64,000 bases of DNA from Euclidia mi (lineage: Eukaryota; Arthropoda; Insecta; Lepidoptera; Erebidae): assembly GCA_944739405.2 (NCBI GenBank), contig OX123185.2, forward strand, positions 9,235,840 to 9,299,839, read 5' to 3'. Under the pieces are notes generated by a model, which was given only the letters and a program-made list of their open reading frames with translations, was not told the DNA's origin and ran no database searches. The position numbers were made by a program, and so were the translations under genes. Within the stretch, counting starts at the first letter, position 1. Each line of letters begins with the position of its first letter. Below are positions 21,269 to 30,599 of the stretch, in pieces.

Positions 21269-21560
21269 TTCTTCTTGAACTGAATTAATAAAGACTCGTC
21301 TCATCAGAAATATTGTTTTCGAAGTGATGGAAGTTAAGATAGTCAAAATTTTGTATAAATCGTTTATCCGTTGTCGGGTAAGACATATCGTTTCGGCGCC
21401 AGAGTCTTTGATTTACGTCACTGTGAGTAACGCGCGTGCCCCCGCGGTGCTTCAGTCGCCGTGAACCGTGAACGAGTATGGACATGTTATGTGTTATTTG
21501 GACAAAATCATCACCTGGTTATTGAAATATTGCGTTGTTGTGGCGTAAAATAGTGCATAA

Positions 21561-22264
21561 TCTACATCTACACTAATATTAAAAAGAGAAAAAAGGACAA
21601 TGACCACTTCTCATACATTGAATGGCCTGATAATTAATTATTGCGTATATAGATAAAATGTACGAAAACAAGTAGCTCTATGATCAAGAAATTATACTGT
21701 AAACACAGTTTTTCTTATAAAGGTCTAGGAATTACTTATTACACCGAAATAAGTTCGTATTAATTTGACAGATTCTCCCATGTCCGATGTCACGCGAAAG
21801 TGAAATGGCACGTAGCTAAACAAGGAAGTAGGCAAAAAAATATAAGAAGTAGGTATTATCAAAAATATTTTGATAAGGATGCCTTCACGAGTTCTAGAAC
21901 ATCATTACAACCCAAAACTTTTCATTTACCAAGACTTCTTCTTCTATAAAATATAATTGTTAGTGAAATGATACCACTAAAAAATAACCTTAATTTTAAA
22001 ATAAGTTTTATCTCTATACATGTTTAGGTCAAAAATGGCCATTCTTCTTTGTATTTTTGTTTGTTTGTTTGTTTGTAATGATTAAACTCAAAAACTACTG
22101 GAACGATTTTAAAAATTCTTACACCTTTAGAAAGCTACATCATATGCGAGTAACATAGGCTATATTTTATTTTAGAAAAAATAGGGGTCCGTAAGATATT
22201 TGGGTTTTTCGGGTACGCGAAGTAGTTTCCTCAGGACGCGGGTGAAACTGTGGGAAACGGCTAG
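21561..22264 (+). mobile_element. Helitron-like repeat, about 0.7 kb
   Basis: It begins TCTACATCTACACTAATATT after an A and ends GGGAAACGGCTAG before a T. The body has GTTTGTTTGTTTGTTTG, then ACTACTGGAACGATTT, then ACGCGGGTGAAACTG. The same body in reverse is at 56,083-56,279. A CTAG end between A and T without target duplication fits non-autonomous Helitrons. Confidence 0.55.
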
Positions 22265-22617
22265 TCTAATTATAATTTGAAGAAATTCATAAAGAAATTA
22301 TCAATACTTTTAAAAGGTGAATAATTTATTGTATTATTAATTTACGGTAAAATGTATTCGAAATATAAACAGTCTACACGTGTCTCTTACACTCGATCAG
22401 ACAGTATTCACATTGAATATTATAGTTCTATTTTAGAGTGTAAAACTGAATTGCAAGTATTATTTGCCATATACATTTCGATGCTTAAACAAAAAAATAT
22501 TATACGTAAGTACTTACTTACATAATTGTTTTTTAAATGTTTCCTTAATAAATAGTAGTTGTTTGTGTTTATTAAAAAGGCTAATTTAGTGTTATTATCA
22601 GCAGAACTATTACTGAC

Positions 22618-22856
22618 TACCTCGTTGGTCTTGCGGCAAAAATGAGCGCGTAGGATCGGGAACTCTCGTGTTCGATTCCCGAGTCGGGCAATGTATTATT
22701 GGGTTAGGAAATTCGCAGTAACAGCACGGAGTCTGGAATGTGCCCGGTACGGTAATAGGCTCGCCAATTATTACGTGGGAATAAAATAAATCTGGCGAAA
22801 AGTGGGTGTAGCAATACACCTCTGCCTACCTCCTCGGGGTTACAGGCGTGAGACTA
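22618..22856 (+). repeat. tRNA-derived SINE, family 3
   Basis: A tRNA-like head with box B GTTCGATTCCCGAG is followed by the body GTGCCCGGTACGGTAATAGG and an end of ACAGGCGTGAGACTATG. Better copies in reverse lie at 41,998-42,257 and 54,383-54,576. Confidence 0.65.
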
Positions 22857-22934
22857 TGTATGTGTGTTTATGTGCTATCAACTGAATTGAACACAGATAG
22901 TGTTATTGCACATTTTGCAAACATTACCTACTAC

Positions 22935-23330
22935 AGGCAACGATAGTCTAGGGGTGAGACCAACAGACTGCAATGCAGAGGGTCTCGGATTCGAAATCTG
23001 GCACACACCAATAACTTTGAACAACTTGTAGTCTTATTAACGTTATGTGCATATTTACCTGAAAATTATTGCTTGTATAGTGCTTCGGAGGGCGCGTTAA
23101 GCCGTCGGTCCCGACTATCATGAAGATGTTTGACAGTCGTTACGGAGAGTCAGCGCCCTGAAATATCCTGACACTAGTCTAACCAAAGAACATCGTTATC
23201 CCATAGAATCCCGTAGGTACATATTGCACCCTATCAGGTTCGACTAGATATCGGGCCCTGGGCTCCTAAGCAAATAGCAGAGGATGCAACCATGAAAAAT
23301 GGTAGGATAATGATGACTGTTATTACACAT
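22935..23330 (+). repeat. tRNA-derived SINE, family 4
   Basis: The head GATAGTCTAGGGGTGAGACC, with AGAGGGTCTCGGATTCG, is followed by a body with GTCGGTCCCGACTATCATG and a GGATAATGATGA end. Related, more decayed copies occur at 30,341-30,555 and, in reverse, 32,175-32,530. Confidence 0.6.
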
Positions 23331-23808
23331 AATCTAAAGTCCTAAACTAAGTAATTGTCATAACATAAATTTACGCCTGTATTTCTCTGGAGAGGTAGAA
23401 GGGTAGAGGGCAGAGATATTTGACACACTTTTTACCAGTTATATTATCACATGAAACATGAGATGTCCCTGTTGCTAGTCACTAGTACTAGCCACAATTC
23501 CAGACTGTGGTGCTACTGAGAATTTCTACATGAAAAAACTTGAGAACACTGTTCTCGACCTGGGAATCAAACCCCGGGCTTCATGCTTAGCAATGACATT
23601 GGTATGCGTAAACTAAATGCTTTTTTGGAAATTTCTGCTTACAGTGACATCCACGGATATGGAAATAAACAGACAAAAATACTTTAAATAAAAAATATCT
23701 TATCAGAATCAAATCATCCAGGAATAATCGTGGTGTGATGAGTACGATGATTTGTCTAGATGTAATTTATATAATATAATATATTATAATATGTATATAT
23801 GTATTTAT

Positions 23809-23862
23809 CTAACAAGAAATAGGTACATATTTTTTTAAAAATATGTACCTATTTCTTGTTAG
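23809..23862. repeat. 54-bp near-perfect palindrome
   Basis: The arms CTAACAAGAAATAGGTACAT / ATGTACCTATTTCTTGTTAG pair perfectly over 22 bp around TTTTTTAAAA. It could be a foldback MITE remnant. It lies beside an AT-dinucleotide-rich run (23,770-23,805). Confidence 0.75.
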
Positions 23863-24530
23863 CTGAATATTTTTCAAATAGCGAAAAATGTGAATCCTTG
23901 TGCCATTTTTATAATAAACACGATCACTTGTCTGATTTTAAGCACGTATTTGTTTTATTTTAAAATTTCTTTAGATTTTTCATTTGTAGGAAATAAACAA
24001 TAGTCCAAATTATTGTTGATCTAACCGCCAATTCTAATTATACATACAAATTAATTGTTATTTCAAACAATTTACTTTTAGAGAAAAGTGCTACATAAAT
24101 CATTTTAATCTGCAACTACTTTATGATATTTCAATTGCTTAAGCCGATTAGCCTGATTTTATTTTAGTATTCCAATGGTTGTTCATATATTTAGCCTTAC
24201 ACAAAATAATACCAGAGTGTCGCTTAAATCATTTTTCCTATACCTGTATTGTGAAGTTTATGGCACTTATATAATTTAGCCTGTTTCTAAATAAAAGTAA
24301 ACTGGGGTAATATTGTATCAAGCGACTTTTATTTCTATTAATAGTAGCTTAAAAGAAATGAAAACTATACTCAATTATGCAGCTTTTGTCATGGAAATCA
24401 ACTTCGGTCACTTTTTCGTTAATAACCTTATACTTTTTTTATAACGATTTTTTTTCGTAAAATTGAAACTTTAAAACGCTCTCCTGTAAAGTTTAAAAAA
24501 TGTCGCTTAATACATTTTGCCCGTTAACCC

Positions 24531-24992
24531 TCGATATGATCCGCTTACAATATCACACTCGATCCTGATCACTGTCGTAGGTAGAATGTTGACTGGGAAC
24601 TCTGATACATGCCATTTATTCGATTTCAAGATCTGTTTATTAAACCCTAATAAACTTCTAAAAGTGTTTTCTTTATTGAAATTTATACTTTTTGTACAGT
24701 ATATTGTAGTTTTTAGAGTATTATTATTACACTGTAGTTTGATCGATGCGTCTTTTATCTCTGATTTTAAATAATCACTGATATCTTGTAATTCATAGGT
24801 ACCTTCTGGTATTTCAATAACTTCGTTGGAACCATAATATAACTTGTTGTTATTTTTATCGATATTTGGAATAGAATTGAATGTGGAGAAATGTAATAAG
24901 GCACATTCATACTGACCGTCTAACTGCAAGGTGCTAGGATAGTAGGTAGATAAATCTGACGTGTTGCCAGTTATCGACAAAGTGAGAGACAT
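24531..24992 (-). pseudogene. Penton/minor capsid protein, N-terminal fragment
   Basis: ATG at 24,992 opens MSLTLSITGNTSDLSTYYP, then LDGQYECALLHFSTFNSIP, IPEGTYELQDI and FRSLLGFN. This is the pattern of Polinton and virophage-like penton proteins, where a GxY...L strand is followed by the FxSLLGF motif. The frame enters the insertion at 24,530 and stops 23 bases later (TAA, 24,507). The remaining C-terminal third lies at 19,271-19,490. Without the insertion the protein would be about 230 residues. The gene precedes the capsid gene in the same direction and follows the protease. Confidence 0.8.
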
Positions 24993-25028
24993 GTTGCAAA
25001 TGATAGAAATAAAAGAAAAGCATAAAAT

Positions 25029-25427
25029 TTATACATTTTTATTTTTCCAAAAGTTCCACAGATATTCTAAACATAAGTGACCACAAATTACTGTATTGAA
25101 TTTTTGGTACCTTGTATAATTATAAAAAACATTTTTTTTTTTTAAATATTCTAACATTTCCAGTGGCGGTTTCAAATCACCATAACTATCAAAATATTCA
25201 CAATAATTATTCACTTTCACATAAGCTACCCAATGCGTTCCTTCATTTTTTGAGTCATCCAAGTTAACGATACCACATTCGATTCGTTTGGGTTTTTTTG
25301 GTCACCGATCTTTCATGTATACACCCCTAAAGTGAGGTATGTCGGAGGCAAATTTTTGGATATCCAAATTAGTTAAAGGACTATTAGGTAGCTTTTTCAG
25401 TTTTTTGATGATTTTATAAACAAGCCT
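25029..25427 (-). pseudogene. Adenain-like cysteine protease (Polinton PRO), in-frame stop
   Basis: The downstream part has the catalytic signature of the adenovirus protease/Ulp1 group: His in GTHWVAYVK, Asp in EYFDSYG, and Cys in CGHLCLEYL. The upstream part, in the same frame, reads LPNSPLTNLDIQKFA and HFRGVYMKDR, then meets TGA at 25,304-25,302, then PKKPKRIECGIVN. One nonsense change therefore splits the gene. The frame is open from 25,427 but has no ATG at its head, so the start has also been lost or is non-standard. In relatives this enzyme matures capsid proteins. It overlaps the end of the phospholipase-like gene by about 30 bases. Confidence 0.8.
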
Positions 25428-26125
25428 TTACCATTTTTATGTGGCTTGATATACATGCCCTTACCTAACGCTAAAGCTTCCATAGTTTTATTGTGGCGTT
25501 CGGTTTCTCGCAAATTTTTTTGAGCTGCTTTATAATCATTAACCGTTTTTGCAATACCAGCTGCACCACCAGCTAAAGTGCCTAAAGCCGATAAGCCCGC
25601 AAAAATTGGAATTAAAGGTAGTATTCCTCCAGTTTTTGGTATGGGTATAACTCGAGGTACATGTATATTTTTAACGCATGGAAATATTTTCTTCGCAGCT
25701 GAGTAAGCAACGTTAATTAAAGCTTGATTATTCAAGTGTTTCATTTTCTTAATTTTGGATCTTATTTTTGACACAAAACTATTAAATGATTTAATGCCTG
25801 CACCAGACTTTAGTTTAGCTTTCATGACTTTACTCACTAACCACGAGCTAAGCTTTTCACCTTTGCTTGCGTCTTTTGATTTAAGCCTTTGTCTGGTTAT
25901 ATTTAGGAGTTGTGAATCTGCTTTATGCCTATTAAATAAATCTGTATGGTTTTGATACGCAATGTCGTGATGCATACAAGCTTCGTCTAGCTTATTTACA
26001 CCTCGGTCACCTCGAAGTAATCGTTTTTGAAGTTTTGTACCCGGTCCGCAATAGTTGTAACCAGGCAAGTGAAGTTCAAACGGTAGATTATTGATTACAC
26101 TGTTTACTAGTCCACCACCTTGCAT
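25397..26125 (-). CDS. Phospholipase-A2-like virion protein with hydrophobic/basic tail
   Basis: Intact frame of 242 residues. Residues 15-70 resemble the PLA2-like domain found in parvovirus VP1 and in Polintons: LPGYNYCGPGT (18-30) gives the YxGxG calcium loop, and CMHHDIAY (50-57) carries the His-Asp catalytic pair. A basic central region (KIRSKIKKMKH) follows, then a hydrophobic glycine-rich stretch (about 165-195: GGILPLIPIFAGLSAL...LAGGAAGIA) and a C-terminal KGMYIKPHKNGKGLF motif. The last part resembles hydrophobic core peptides of adeno-like viruses that are cut by the neighbouring protease. Likely role, by analogy: membrane breach during particle entry. It starts 3 bases downstream of the integrase stop. 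Confidence 0.75.
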   Translation of the reverse strand: MQGGGLVNSVINNLPFELHLPGYNYCGPGTKLQKRLLRGDRGVNKLDEACMHHDIAYQNHTDLFNRHKADSQLLNITRQRLKSKDASKGEKLSSWLVSKVMKAKLKSGAGIKSFNSFVSKIRSKIKKMKHLNNQALINVAYSAAKKIFPCVKNIHVPRVIPIPKTGGILPLIPIFAGLSALGTLAGGAAGIAKTVNDYKAAQKNLRETERHNKTMEALALGKGMYIKPHKNGKGLFIKSSKN

Positions 26126-26128
26126 TGC

Positions 26129-27112
26129 TCAAAGTAAAATGAATTCAATACAATACAAAATAACGCTTATATAATTAATATATAAATTCATTATTGCAGT
26201 TTTGTCAATCCAACTGTTTTCTTCGTTACTTAAACCCAACCATTTCACAAATAGTTTATTTCCTTTTCTTTTCAAAATCTTTTCAATCAAATAAACACCG
26301 GGAACATTAGATTTTTGCAGTTCCTGTTCGTAAAAGGTGCCTAATATGGTTTGTTTGAGCTGATCTTCTATGTGATACGTTTTTGGTACGGTATCGTTAA
26401 TATTTTTTATAGTAAATAACTCGGTTGACCAATTAGGTGTATATCCTTTTTCAAAAATATGTTTGTATTTACTAATGCGAACACTGTCACCAACTTTGAA
26501 CTTAGGCTTGCACCGAACCTGTTTATGTGATTTCTTGATATTGTCTTTTATTATTGACTCATTAAATTTACTTACTTCGATAGGTTTAAATTGAATAGTG
26601 CGGTGCTTTGTGTTATTATAGCTCTTCATTATAGTTTCCAGTACTAATCCCATCCATTTGTAGTTTCCGTTCAAACTAAAACATTTATACAGTTTGTTTT
26701 TGATAGTTTTTATCAATCGCTCTACAATTGAAGCTTTCTTGGTAGAAAAAGAGGAGTAGTGGTTAATATTATACCTCTTTACAAGCGTTTGGAATGATGT
26801 GTTATAAAACTCCGTTCCAGAATCAGTTTGTAAATTAACTGGTTTGCGATGGCTGCTGTTGAGTATGTGCATAAATGCCTGAGTAACATCATGTTTATTT
26901 TTTTATTTCAACGGTTCTGCCCAAGCGTACTTTGAGAAACAATCAATCACCAATAAAATGTAATTATATCCTTTATTAAATTTCCTCAATGATTGCATAT
27001 CTATTAGATCAGCTTGCCATAAGTCATCGATCCCCTTCAAAATTACAAAACGTCGAAGAAAGCTTTTTCGTGCTGCTTTGTGTATTTCATTAACAATTTG
27101 TTGTTTTGACAT
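26129..27112 (-). pseudogene. Polinton integrase with chromodomain, one in-frame stop
   Basis: ATG at 27,112 overlaps the stop of the upstream gene (TAATG). The retroviral-type catalytic core shows its first Asp in LWQADLIDMQ, its second in QTDSGTEFYN and the Glu in KASIVERLIKT. A chromodomain-like C-terminus (VYLIEKILKRKGNKLFVKW) follows, as in many Polinton integrases. A TAA at 26,905-26,903, after AWAEPLK, breaks the frame between the first and second Asp. The frame is otherwise continuous. The enzyme would have inserted linear element DNA into chromosomes. No other catalytic damage is seen. Confidence 0.85.
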
Positions 27113-27489
27113 TATGGAGACTTCTTAGATGACAATAATTTATTCACAGCGTCTTTAGTGTAAAACTTGTCTTCCAAATGAGTTAAAGCCTCGGATATCA
27201 TTGCTTTTAAAGTATTTTGAACCGAGTTTTGGGCATCTATTATAATTTGGGTACGCATTGCATGCATCATTTTATACAAGTCCTTTGTCATTTTAGTTGT
27301 TAATTGATCTATATATTCCTTATTTACAGCATCATCTGGCTCTAGAGGAGATCTAATTCCTCTTAGTCTCGCTGTTTTTAAATCAAATTCACCGCTTTCC
27401 GATTTTAACAATGCGTTATCATTAAACTCAAAGAGTTCAGACAAACGCATTCTCTTATGAATATAATGTCCGAATTTATCTTTATTCAT
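27112..27489 (-). CDS. Polinton accessory protein with phage tail-fibre-like motif
   Basis: Intact 125-residue frame. Residues 1-60 carry LKTARLRGIRSPLEPDDAVNKEYID. The pattern of a repeated-strand segment, then xxP, then DAVNKxYVD is well known from tail-fibre and fibritin-like proteins of tailed phages. The C-terminal half is helical with possible coiled coil (KMTKDLYKMMHAM, ALTHLEDKFY). Function in Polintons is not known. A fibre or trimeric appendage is an inference from the motif. The stop overlaps the integrase start. Confidence 0.6.
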   Translation of the reverse strand: MNKDKFGHYIHKRMRLSELFEFNDNALLKSESGEFDLKTARLRGIRSPLEPDDAVNKEYIDQLTTKMTKDLYKMMHAMRTQIIIDAQNSVQNTLKAMISEALTHLEDKFYTKDAVNKLLSSKKSP

Positions 27490-27561
27490 GTTTAAGGTGT
27501 ATTATATTGAAAGGTTAATAACAAAATGATCGATGCAAGCTTGATGAGATTTATTTATTTA

Positions 27562-28449
27562 TTAGATAATAATTTTACTTTCACGCAATTCTTCAATAAT
27601 GGATATTATTTCATTGTCTAGCCCTGTGTTACCCGCATCTCGAGATGCGATTAATAACTTTAATCTATCCACCAGTTCATTAGGATCATCCCAATATATT
27701 AAATCTACGTCTTTTCTCCACATTTTTGTTAAGGGTAGACCTTTACCCTTCCGCTGACTACTTGACTGGCTTGTACTTTGTAGATTGAAAAGAGGTTTAA
27801 TAACTTGCAAATATTTTTATCCCTTATTACTTTTAATTGGTTTGCTTGGCTCAAAGTCTCGACGATGGGCATTAGTATCAAGCAGCATTGACTTATAATG
27901 TTTCATGTCACTTTCTGTAACCGAGCTTAAATCTATATCCTTTTTTAGCAACAATTGTCTTAAACCAGGCGTATTTTGGTATTTTCGTCCAGCAACTGTG
28001 ATAAATTCGTCACCCATCGTTATGCCAGCAGAACCTAACATTAATTTACCCCTCTCTACACGGACACCAAACGGTACGTCACGTAATGCTTCTGAAGATA
28101 TCGACCACGATGATGTATCGCGCTCTTGATTGTTACCAACCAATGATTGAAATGAAGCGTCACTGTCGATATCAGAATCGAGACTGCTATCATTATCTCC
28201 TTTGTTACTAGGGTCTTCTTCATTTGGTTTTTGGTTGAGAGGAGGAACTAGAGTTTCTTCATTTTCTTTACTAAGTAGAAGAGAATTTTGATTACTGCTG
28301 TTAGCTAGTAAGCCAAGAGATTCTGTTACAGGTCTAAAAACTGTTGCGAGTGTTTGTTTATTATCGATCTCAACGTCTCTCATGTTACGTACTTTTTTCT
28401 TTACGGCTTCAGCAGCATCAACAATTTGTCTTTTCAATGATTTTTCCAT
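27562..28449 (-). pseudogene. Conserved Polinton protein of unknown function, one in-frame stop
   Basis: The first part (28,449 to TAA at 27,819-27,817; 210 residues) has a basic start (MEKSLKRQIVDAAEAVKKKV), an acidic Asp/Ser-rich middle (SSLDSDIDSDASF) and a conserved region (VPFGVRVERGKLMLGS, YQNTPGLRQLLLKK). The same frame continues after the single TAA with VIKPLFNLQ, IYWDDPNELVDRLKLL and IISIIEELRES to 27,562. I know this C-terminus as a recurring end in insect Polinton-associated proteins. The gene was probably a single frame of about 295 codons. Function is unknown. It lies between the ATPase and the fibre-like gene. Confidence 0.65.
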
Positions 28450-28533
28450 AATAATGAACCAGATCGTTAGCGGGTAAGAGTCGTGTGAAGAATAAGGATA
28501 TAACAGAGATAGGAGTCTTAAATATTCTTGAGT

Positions 28534-29247
28534 TTAATCAAAAACAACAAAAATGTCAAATTTATTTCTATAACATCCGTTATTTTTAGAGCAATCTTTA
28601 TTAATTACAACATAATTAAAAGGCTCATTCCAAATTTTTGAACACATTTCGCGAAATTCAAACCATGACATATCCGTGTTGACATGTTCTTCATAAACAT
28701 GTTTCAAATTCACTTCATCCTGTTTAAAAAGTATGATTAAGTTGGCATTGTCTCTTACTAACTGTTTAGGGATTTTACTATATGTTTGGTTTAGGTAAAA
28801 ACAATCGATAAATTTGTGTCTCCCCATTGCAAAGTAGTCACGCATGTTATTTTGATTTTCACATGCAACATCATCAAATATAATCACTGAGTTGGGCTTC
28901 GCGTCCTGAACACTTAAAACGTCCTCATTTCCATGATATTTTTGAAGTGAAATACCAGGTACATTTTCCAAAACTTTTTCTAAAAATATATACTTAGGTT
29001 GGTACAAAGTCTTTGAATAAACATAAACATTTTGAAATTTTAATCCATTTTCGTGTATAAGGAGACCAATGAGTAAATTTGTTTTTCCACAGTTTGATGG
29101 ACCGCAAATGATGCATCGTACTATGTTAGGTAATAATTCGCTATGACGAACTCCAGTCTTAGGAGAATCAGCGCAGATTGTGTTTAAATGCAACGACTGT
29201 GGTTGTTTGACAAATTTCATGATAAATCCGTGATATGGTTGAATCAC
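28534..29247 (-). CDS. FtsK/HerA-type genome-packaging ATPase (Polinton)
   Basis: Intact frame of 237 residues. Walker A is GPSNCGKT (49-56) and Walker B is VIIFDD (121-126). They are followed by the downstream region typical of A32-like packaging ATPases of Polintons and related viruses (MGRHKFIDCFYLNQTYSKIP, 141-160), a polar DNLIIL-type strand and a Cys-containing C-terminus. It would pump element DNA into the capsid. It is the first gene of the minus-strand block, so the element's right end should lie just beyond 29,247, but no terminal repeat is seen before foreign repeats begin at 29,336. Confidence 0.85.
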   Translation of the reverse strand: MIQPYHGFIMKFVKQPQSLHLNTICADSPKTGVRHSELLPNIVRCIICGPSNCGKTNLLIGLLIHENGLKFQNVYVYSKTLYQPKYIFLEKVLENVPGISLQKYHGNEDVLSVQDAKPNSVIIFDDVACENQNNMRDYFAMGRHKFIDCFYLNQTYSKIPKQLVRDNANLIILFKQDEVNLKHVYEEHVNTDMSWFEFREMCSKIWNEPFNYVVINKDCSKNNGCYRNKFDIFVVFD

Positions 29248-29335
29248 AAATGAAAGAATACATATACAGCATTAACATTTATATGTTAAAACTAAACGGC
29301 TATCGATTTTATCGGTAACAATTTGCTTATGTATT

Positions 29336-29425
29336 ATTGGGGATTCTGGCCCACCGTTTGGAGCGAGGCGAGCCGTGATCGCCGAGCGACAGGTGGGCCA
29401 GAATGCCCAATAATATACTACTGTA
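29336..29425 (-). mobile_element. Small palindromic MITE, clean copy
   Basis: The inverse of the element at 8,231-8,353. Ends TATTATTGGGGATTCTGGCC and TATTATTGGGCATTCTGGCC face each other around a GC-rich core. It sits beside ACAGTAGTA, the same word that adjoins the other copy. Confidence 0.65.
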
Positions 29426-29426
29426 T

Positions 29427-29535
29427 CCTTTGCTGGTCTTGCAGACTGGATTTGACTCTCCAGATCAGCCATTCTACGTGCGAAGCATTCTTCTAAGCTC
29501 TTCTGTGTTGCTTGTATGTTTTCAAGCTGAGACAT
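29427..29535 (-). pseudogene. Coiled-coil fragment of a retroelement ORF1-like protein
   Basis: A minus frame reads SQLENIQATQKSLEECFARR and then ADLESQIQSARPAKD before the MITE. The heptad-like pattern resembles small ORF1 products linked to insect LINEs. It is bounded by a MITE on one side and a Helitron on the other, so both ends are lost. The apparent ATG at 29,535 shares a base with the Helitron end and is accidental. Confidence 0.35.
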
Positions 29536-29739
29536 CTTAATATATAAAATCCTTGCGTTACTGACTGACTGACAGACACGCTACAGCCGAAACTATTGGG
29601 CGCAGGAAGCTGAAATTTGGCATGTATGTTCCTTGAGGACCGTAGGGGTGCACTAAGAAAGGGTTTCACGAAATTCCCACGGGATCGGCCAAAACGGGTA
29701 AATTAAAAAAATGCAGGCGTAGCTGCTGGCGTCCTCTAG
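29535..29739 (+). mobile_element. Lep1-like non-autonomous Helitron, copy 1
   Basis: Starts TCTTAATATATAAAATCC after A and ends GCTGGCGTCCTCTAG before T, with no duplication. Copies: 36,527-36,723, 39,738-39,934 (minus), 43,194-43,392, and a decayed one at 36,787-36,960. Confidence 0.8.
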
Positions 29740-29954
29740 TTTTGTATAAAGTTATTCTTGATGGAAGTAATTGTGTGATTTGCTGGCAGGTGGTATTTTA
29801 TTTGTGGTGTTTATGTTACATTAGAGTGTAGCGCAGTAAGTACTGGTACTTATTGTTTATTTATGTACTCAAATAAGAGAAAATTCGATTAAATTAGAAA
29901 TTTTAAAATTAATTTTAAATTTTTGCTATTACGACACGTCTGATAGTTTTGAGC

Positions 29955-30140
29955 GCCTACCGCTGAATAATAATTGCTTACCATCAGGCGATTAGTCCGT
30001 TCGATTGCCGCCTTTTACCATAAAAAAACACATAAAGACTTGTGCTCGACCCGGGAATCAAACCCGGGACCTCCGATCAGTAGTCGCATCGCTATCCACT
30101 GGACTACGGAGGCAGTCTACTGGACTACGGAGGCAGTCAT
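29955..30140 (-). repeat. SINE family-3 head plus a second repeat end
   Basis: The minus-strand tRNA-like head (GAGGTCCCGGGTTTGATTCC) ends at 30,114. Its last 19 bases (CTGGACTACGGAGGCAGTC) are repeated in tandem. To the left, TTGCTTACCATCAGGCGATT with an A run is the end of another dispersed repeat typical of Lepidoptera. Confidence 0.55.
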
Positions 30141-30340
30141 AAAAATTGTAAAATTAGGACTCCCACCGCATTTGTCTCTAAGGATGGTAGGATGGATGGA
30201 TGGTTAGAATACTTTTTCAGGCAAACATAGATTTTGAAGAAACATTCCAAAAACATAGCTTACTTAGCTTACATTAGCGCAAGCATAGCTTACACTGTGT
30301 AAGATTCAATTTAAGTAGTGATAGCACTGATGTTTAAAAA

Positions 30341-30555
30341 AATGTGGCAGCAATAGCCGAGTGGAAATACCGACAGACTGCCATGCAGAGGAGTATCGGG
30401 TTCGAATCCACGGCGCGCACCAATGACTTTTCGGAGTTGTGTGCGTATTGAATTGTTAATTATTATCGCTTGTCCTGAGCCTCAGAGAGTACGTTAAACA
30501 AAAATCCATTTAGAGACTAGTAAGCGGACCCCAGATTGAAACTGGGATAACGCTA
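30341..30555 (+). repeat. tRNA-derived SINE, family 4/1 hybrid copy
   Basis: Head GCAGCAATAGCCGAGTGG with box B GGGTTCGAATCCAC, body GACTTTTCGGAGTTGTGTGCG, then the family-4-like end (GCGGACCCCAGATTGAAACT). Confidence 0.65.
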
Positions 30556-30599
30556 AGAGGATTATGACAAATATTTAATAAATAGATATCACATAATTA

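Larger units (their letters stand above)
19491..24530. mobile_element. 5,040-bp composite insertion in the penton gene
   Basis: The penton reading frame leaves off at 24,531 and resumes at 19,490 in the same codon register. Both junctions carry the direct repeat TCGA (19,487-19,490 and 24,531-24,534). The left end reads CATCTTGGCCGATATTG and the right end GCCCGTTAACCC. No matching terminal inverted repeats are seen. The insert carries a 43-bp minisatellite, and inside it sit a mariner, a Helitron-like copy and two SINEs. The original inserter is not identified. A 4-bp duplication would allow several DNA transposon groups. Confidence 0.75.
12447..29247. mobile_element. Degraded Maverick/Polinton element with nested insertions
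   Basis: The hallmark set of Polintons is present: protein-primed DNA polymerase B (plus strand, left), and on the minus strand FtsK/HerA-type ATPase, chromodomain integrase, adenain-like protease, penton protein and double-jelly-roll major capsid protein, with several conserved accessory genes. Minus-strand genes are tightly packed and often overlap by a few bases, as in DNA viruses. The given bounds are the outermost recognised genes. Terminal inverted repeats and the 6-bp target duplication expected for the family were not found. Subtracting the 5,040-bp insertion in the penton gene leaves about 11.8 kb. Frameshifts, stops and a motif C change show it is not autonomous. Confidence 0.9.
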
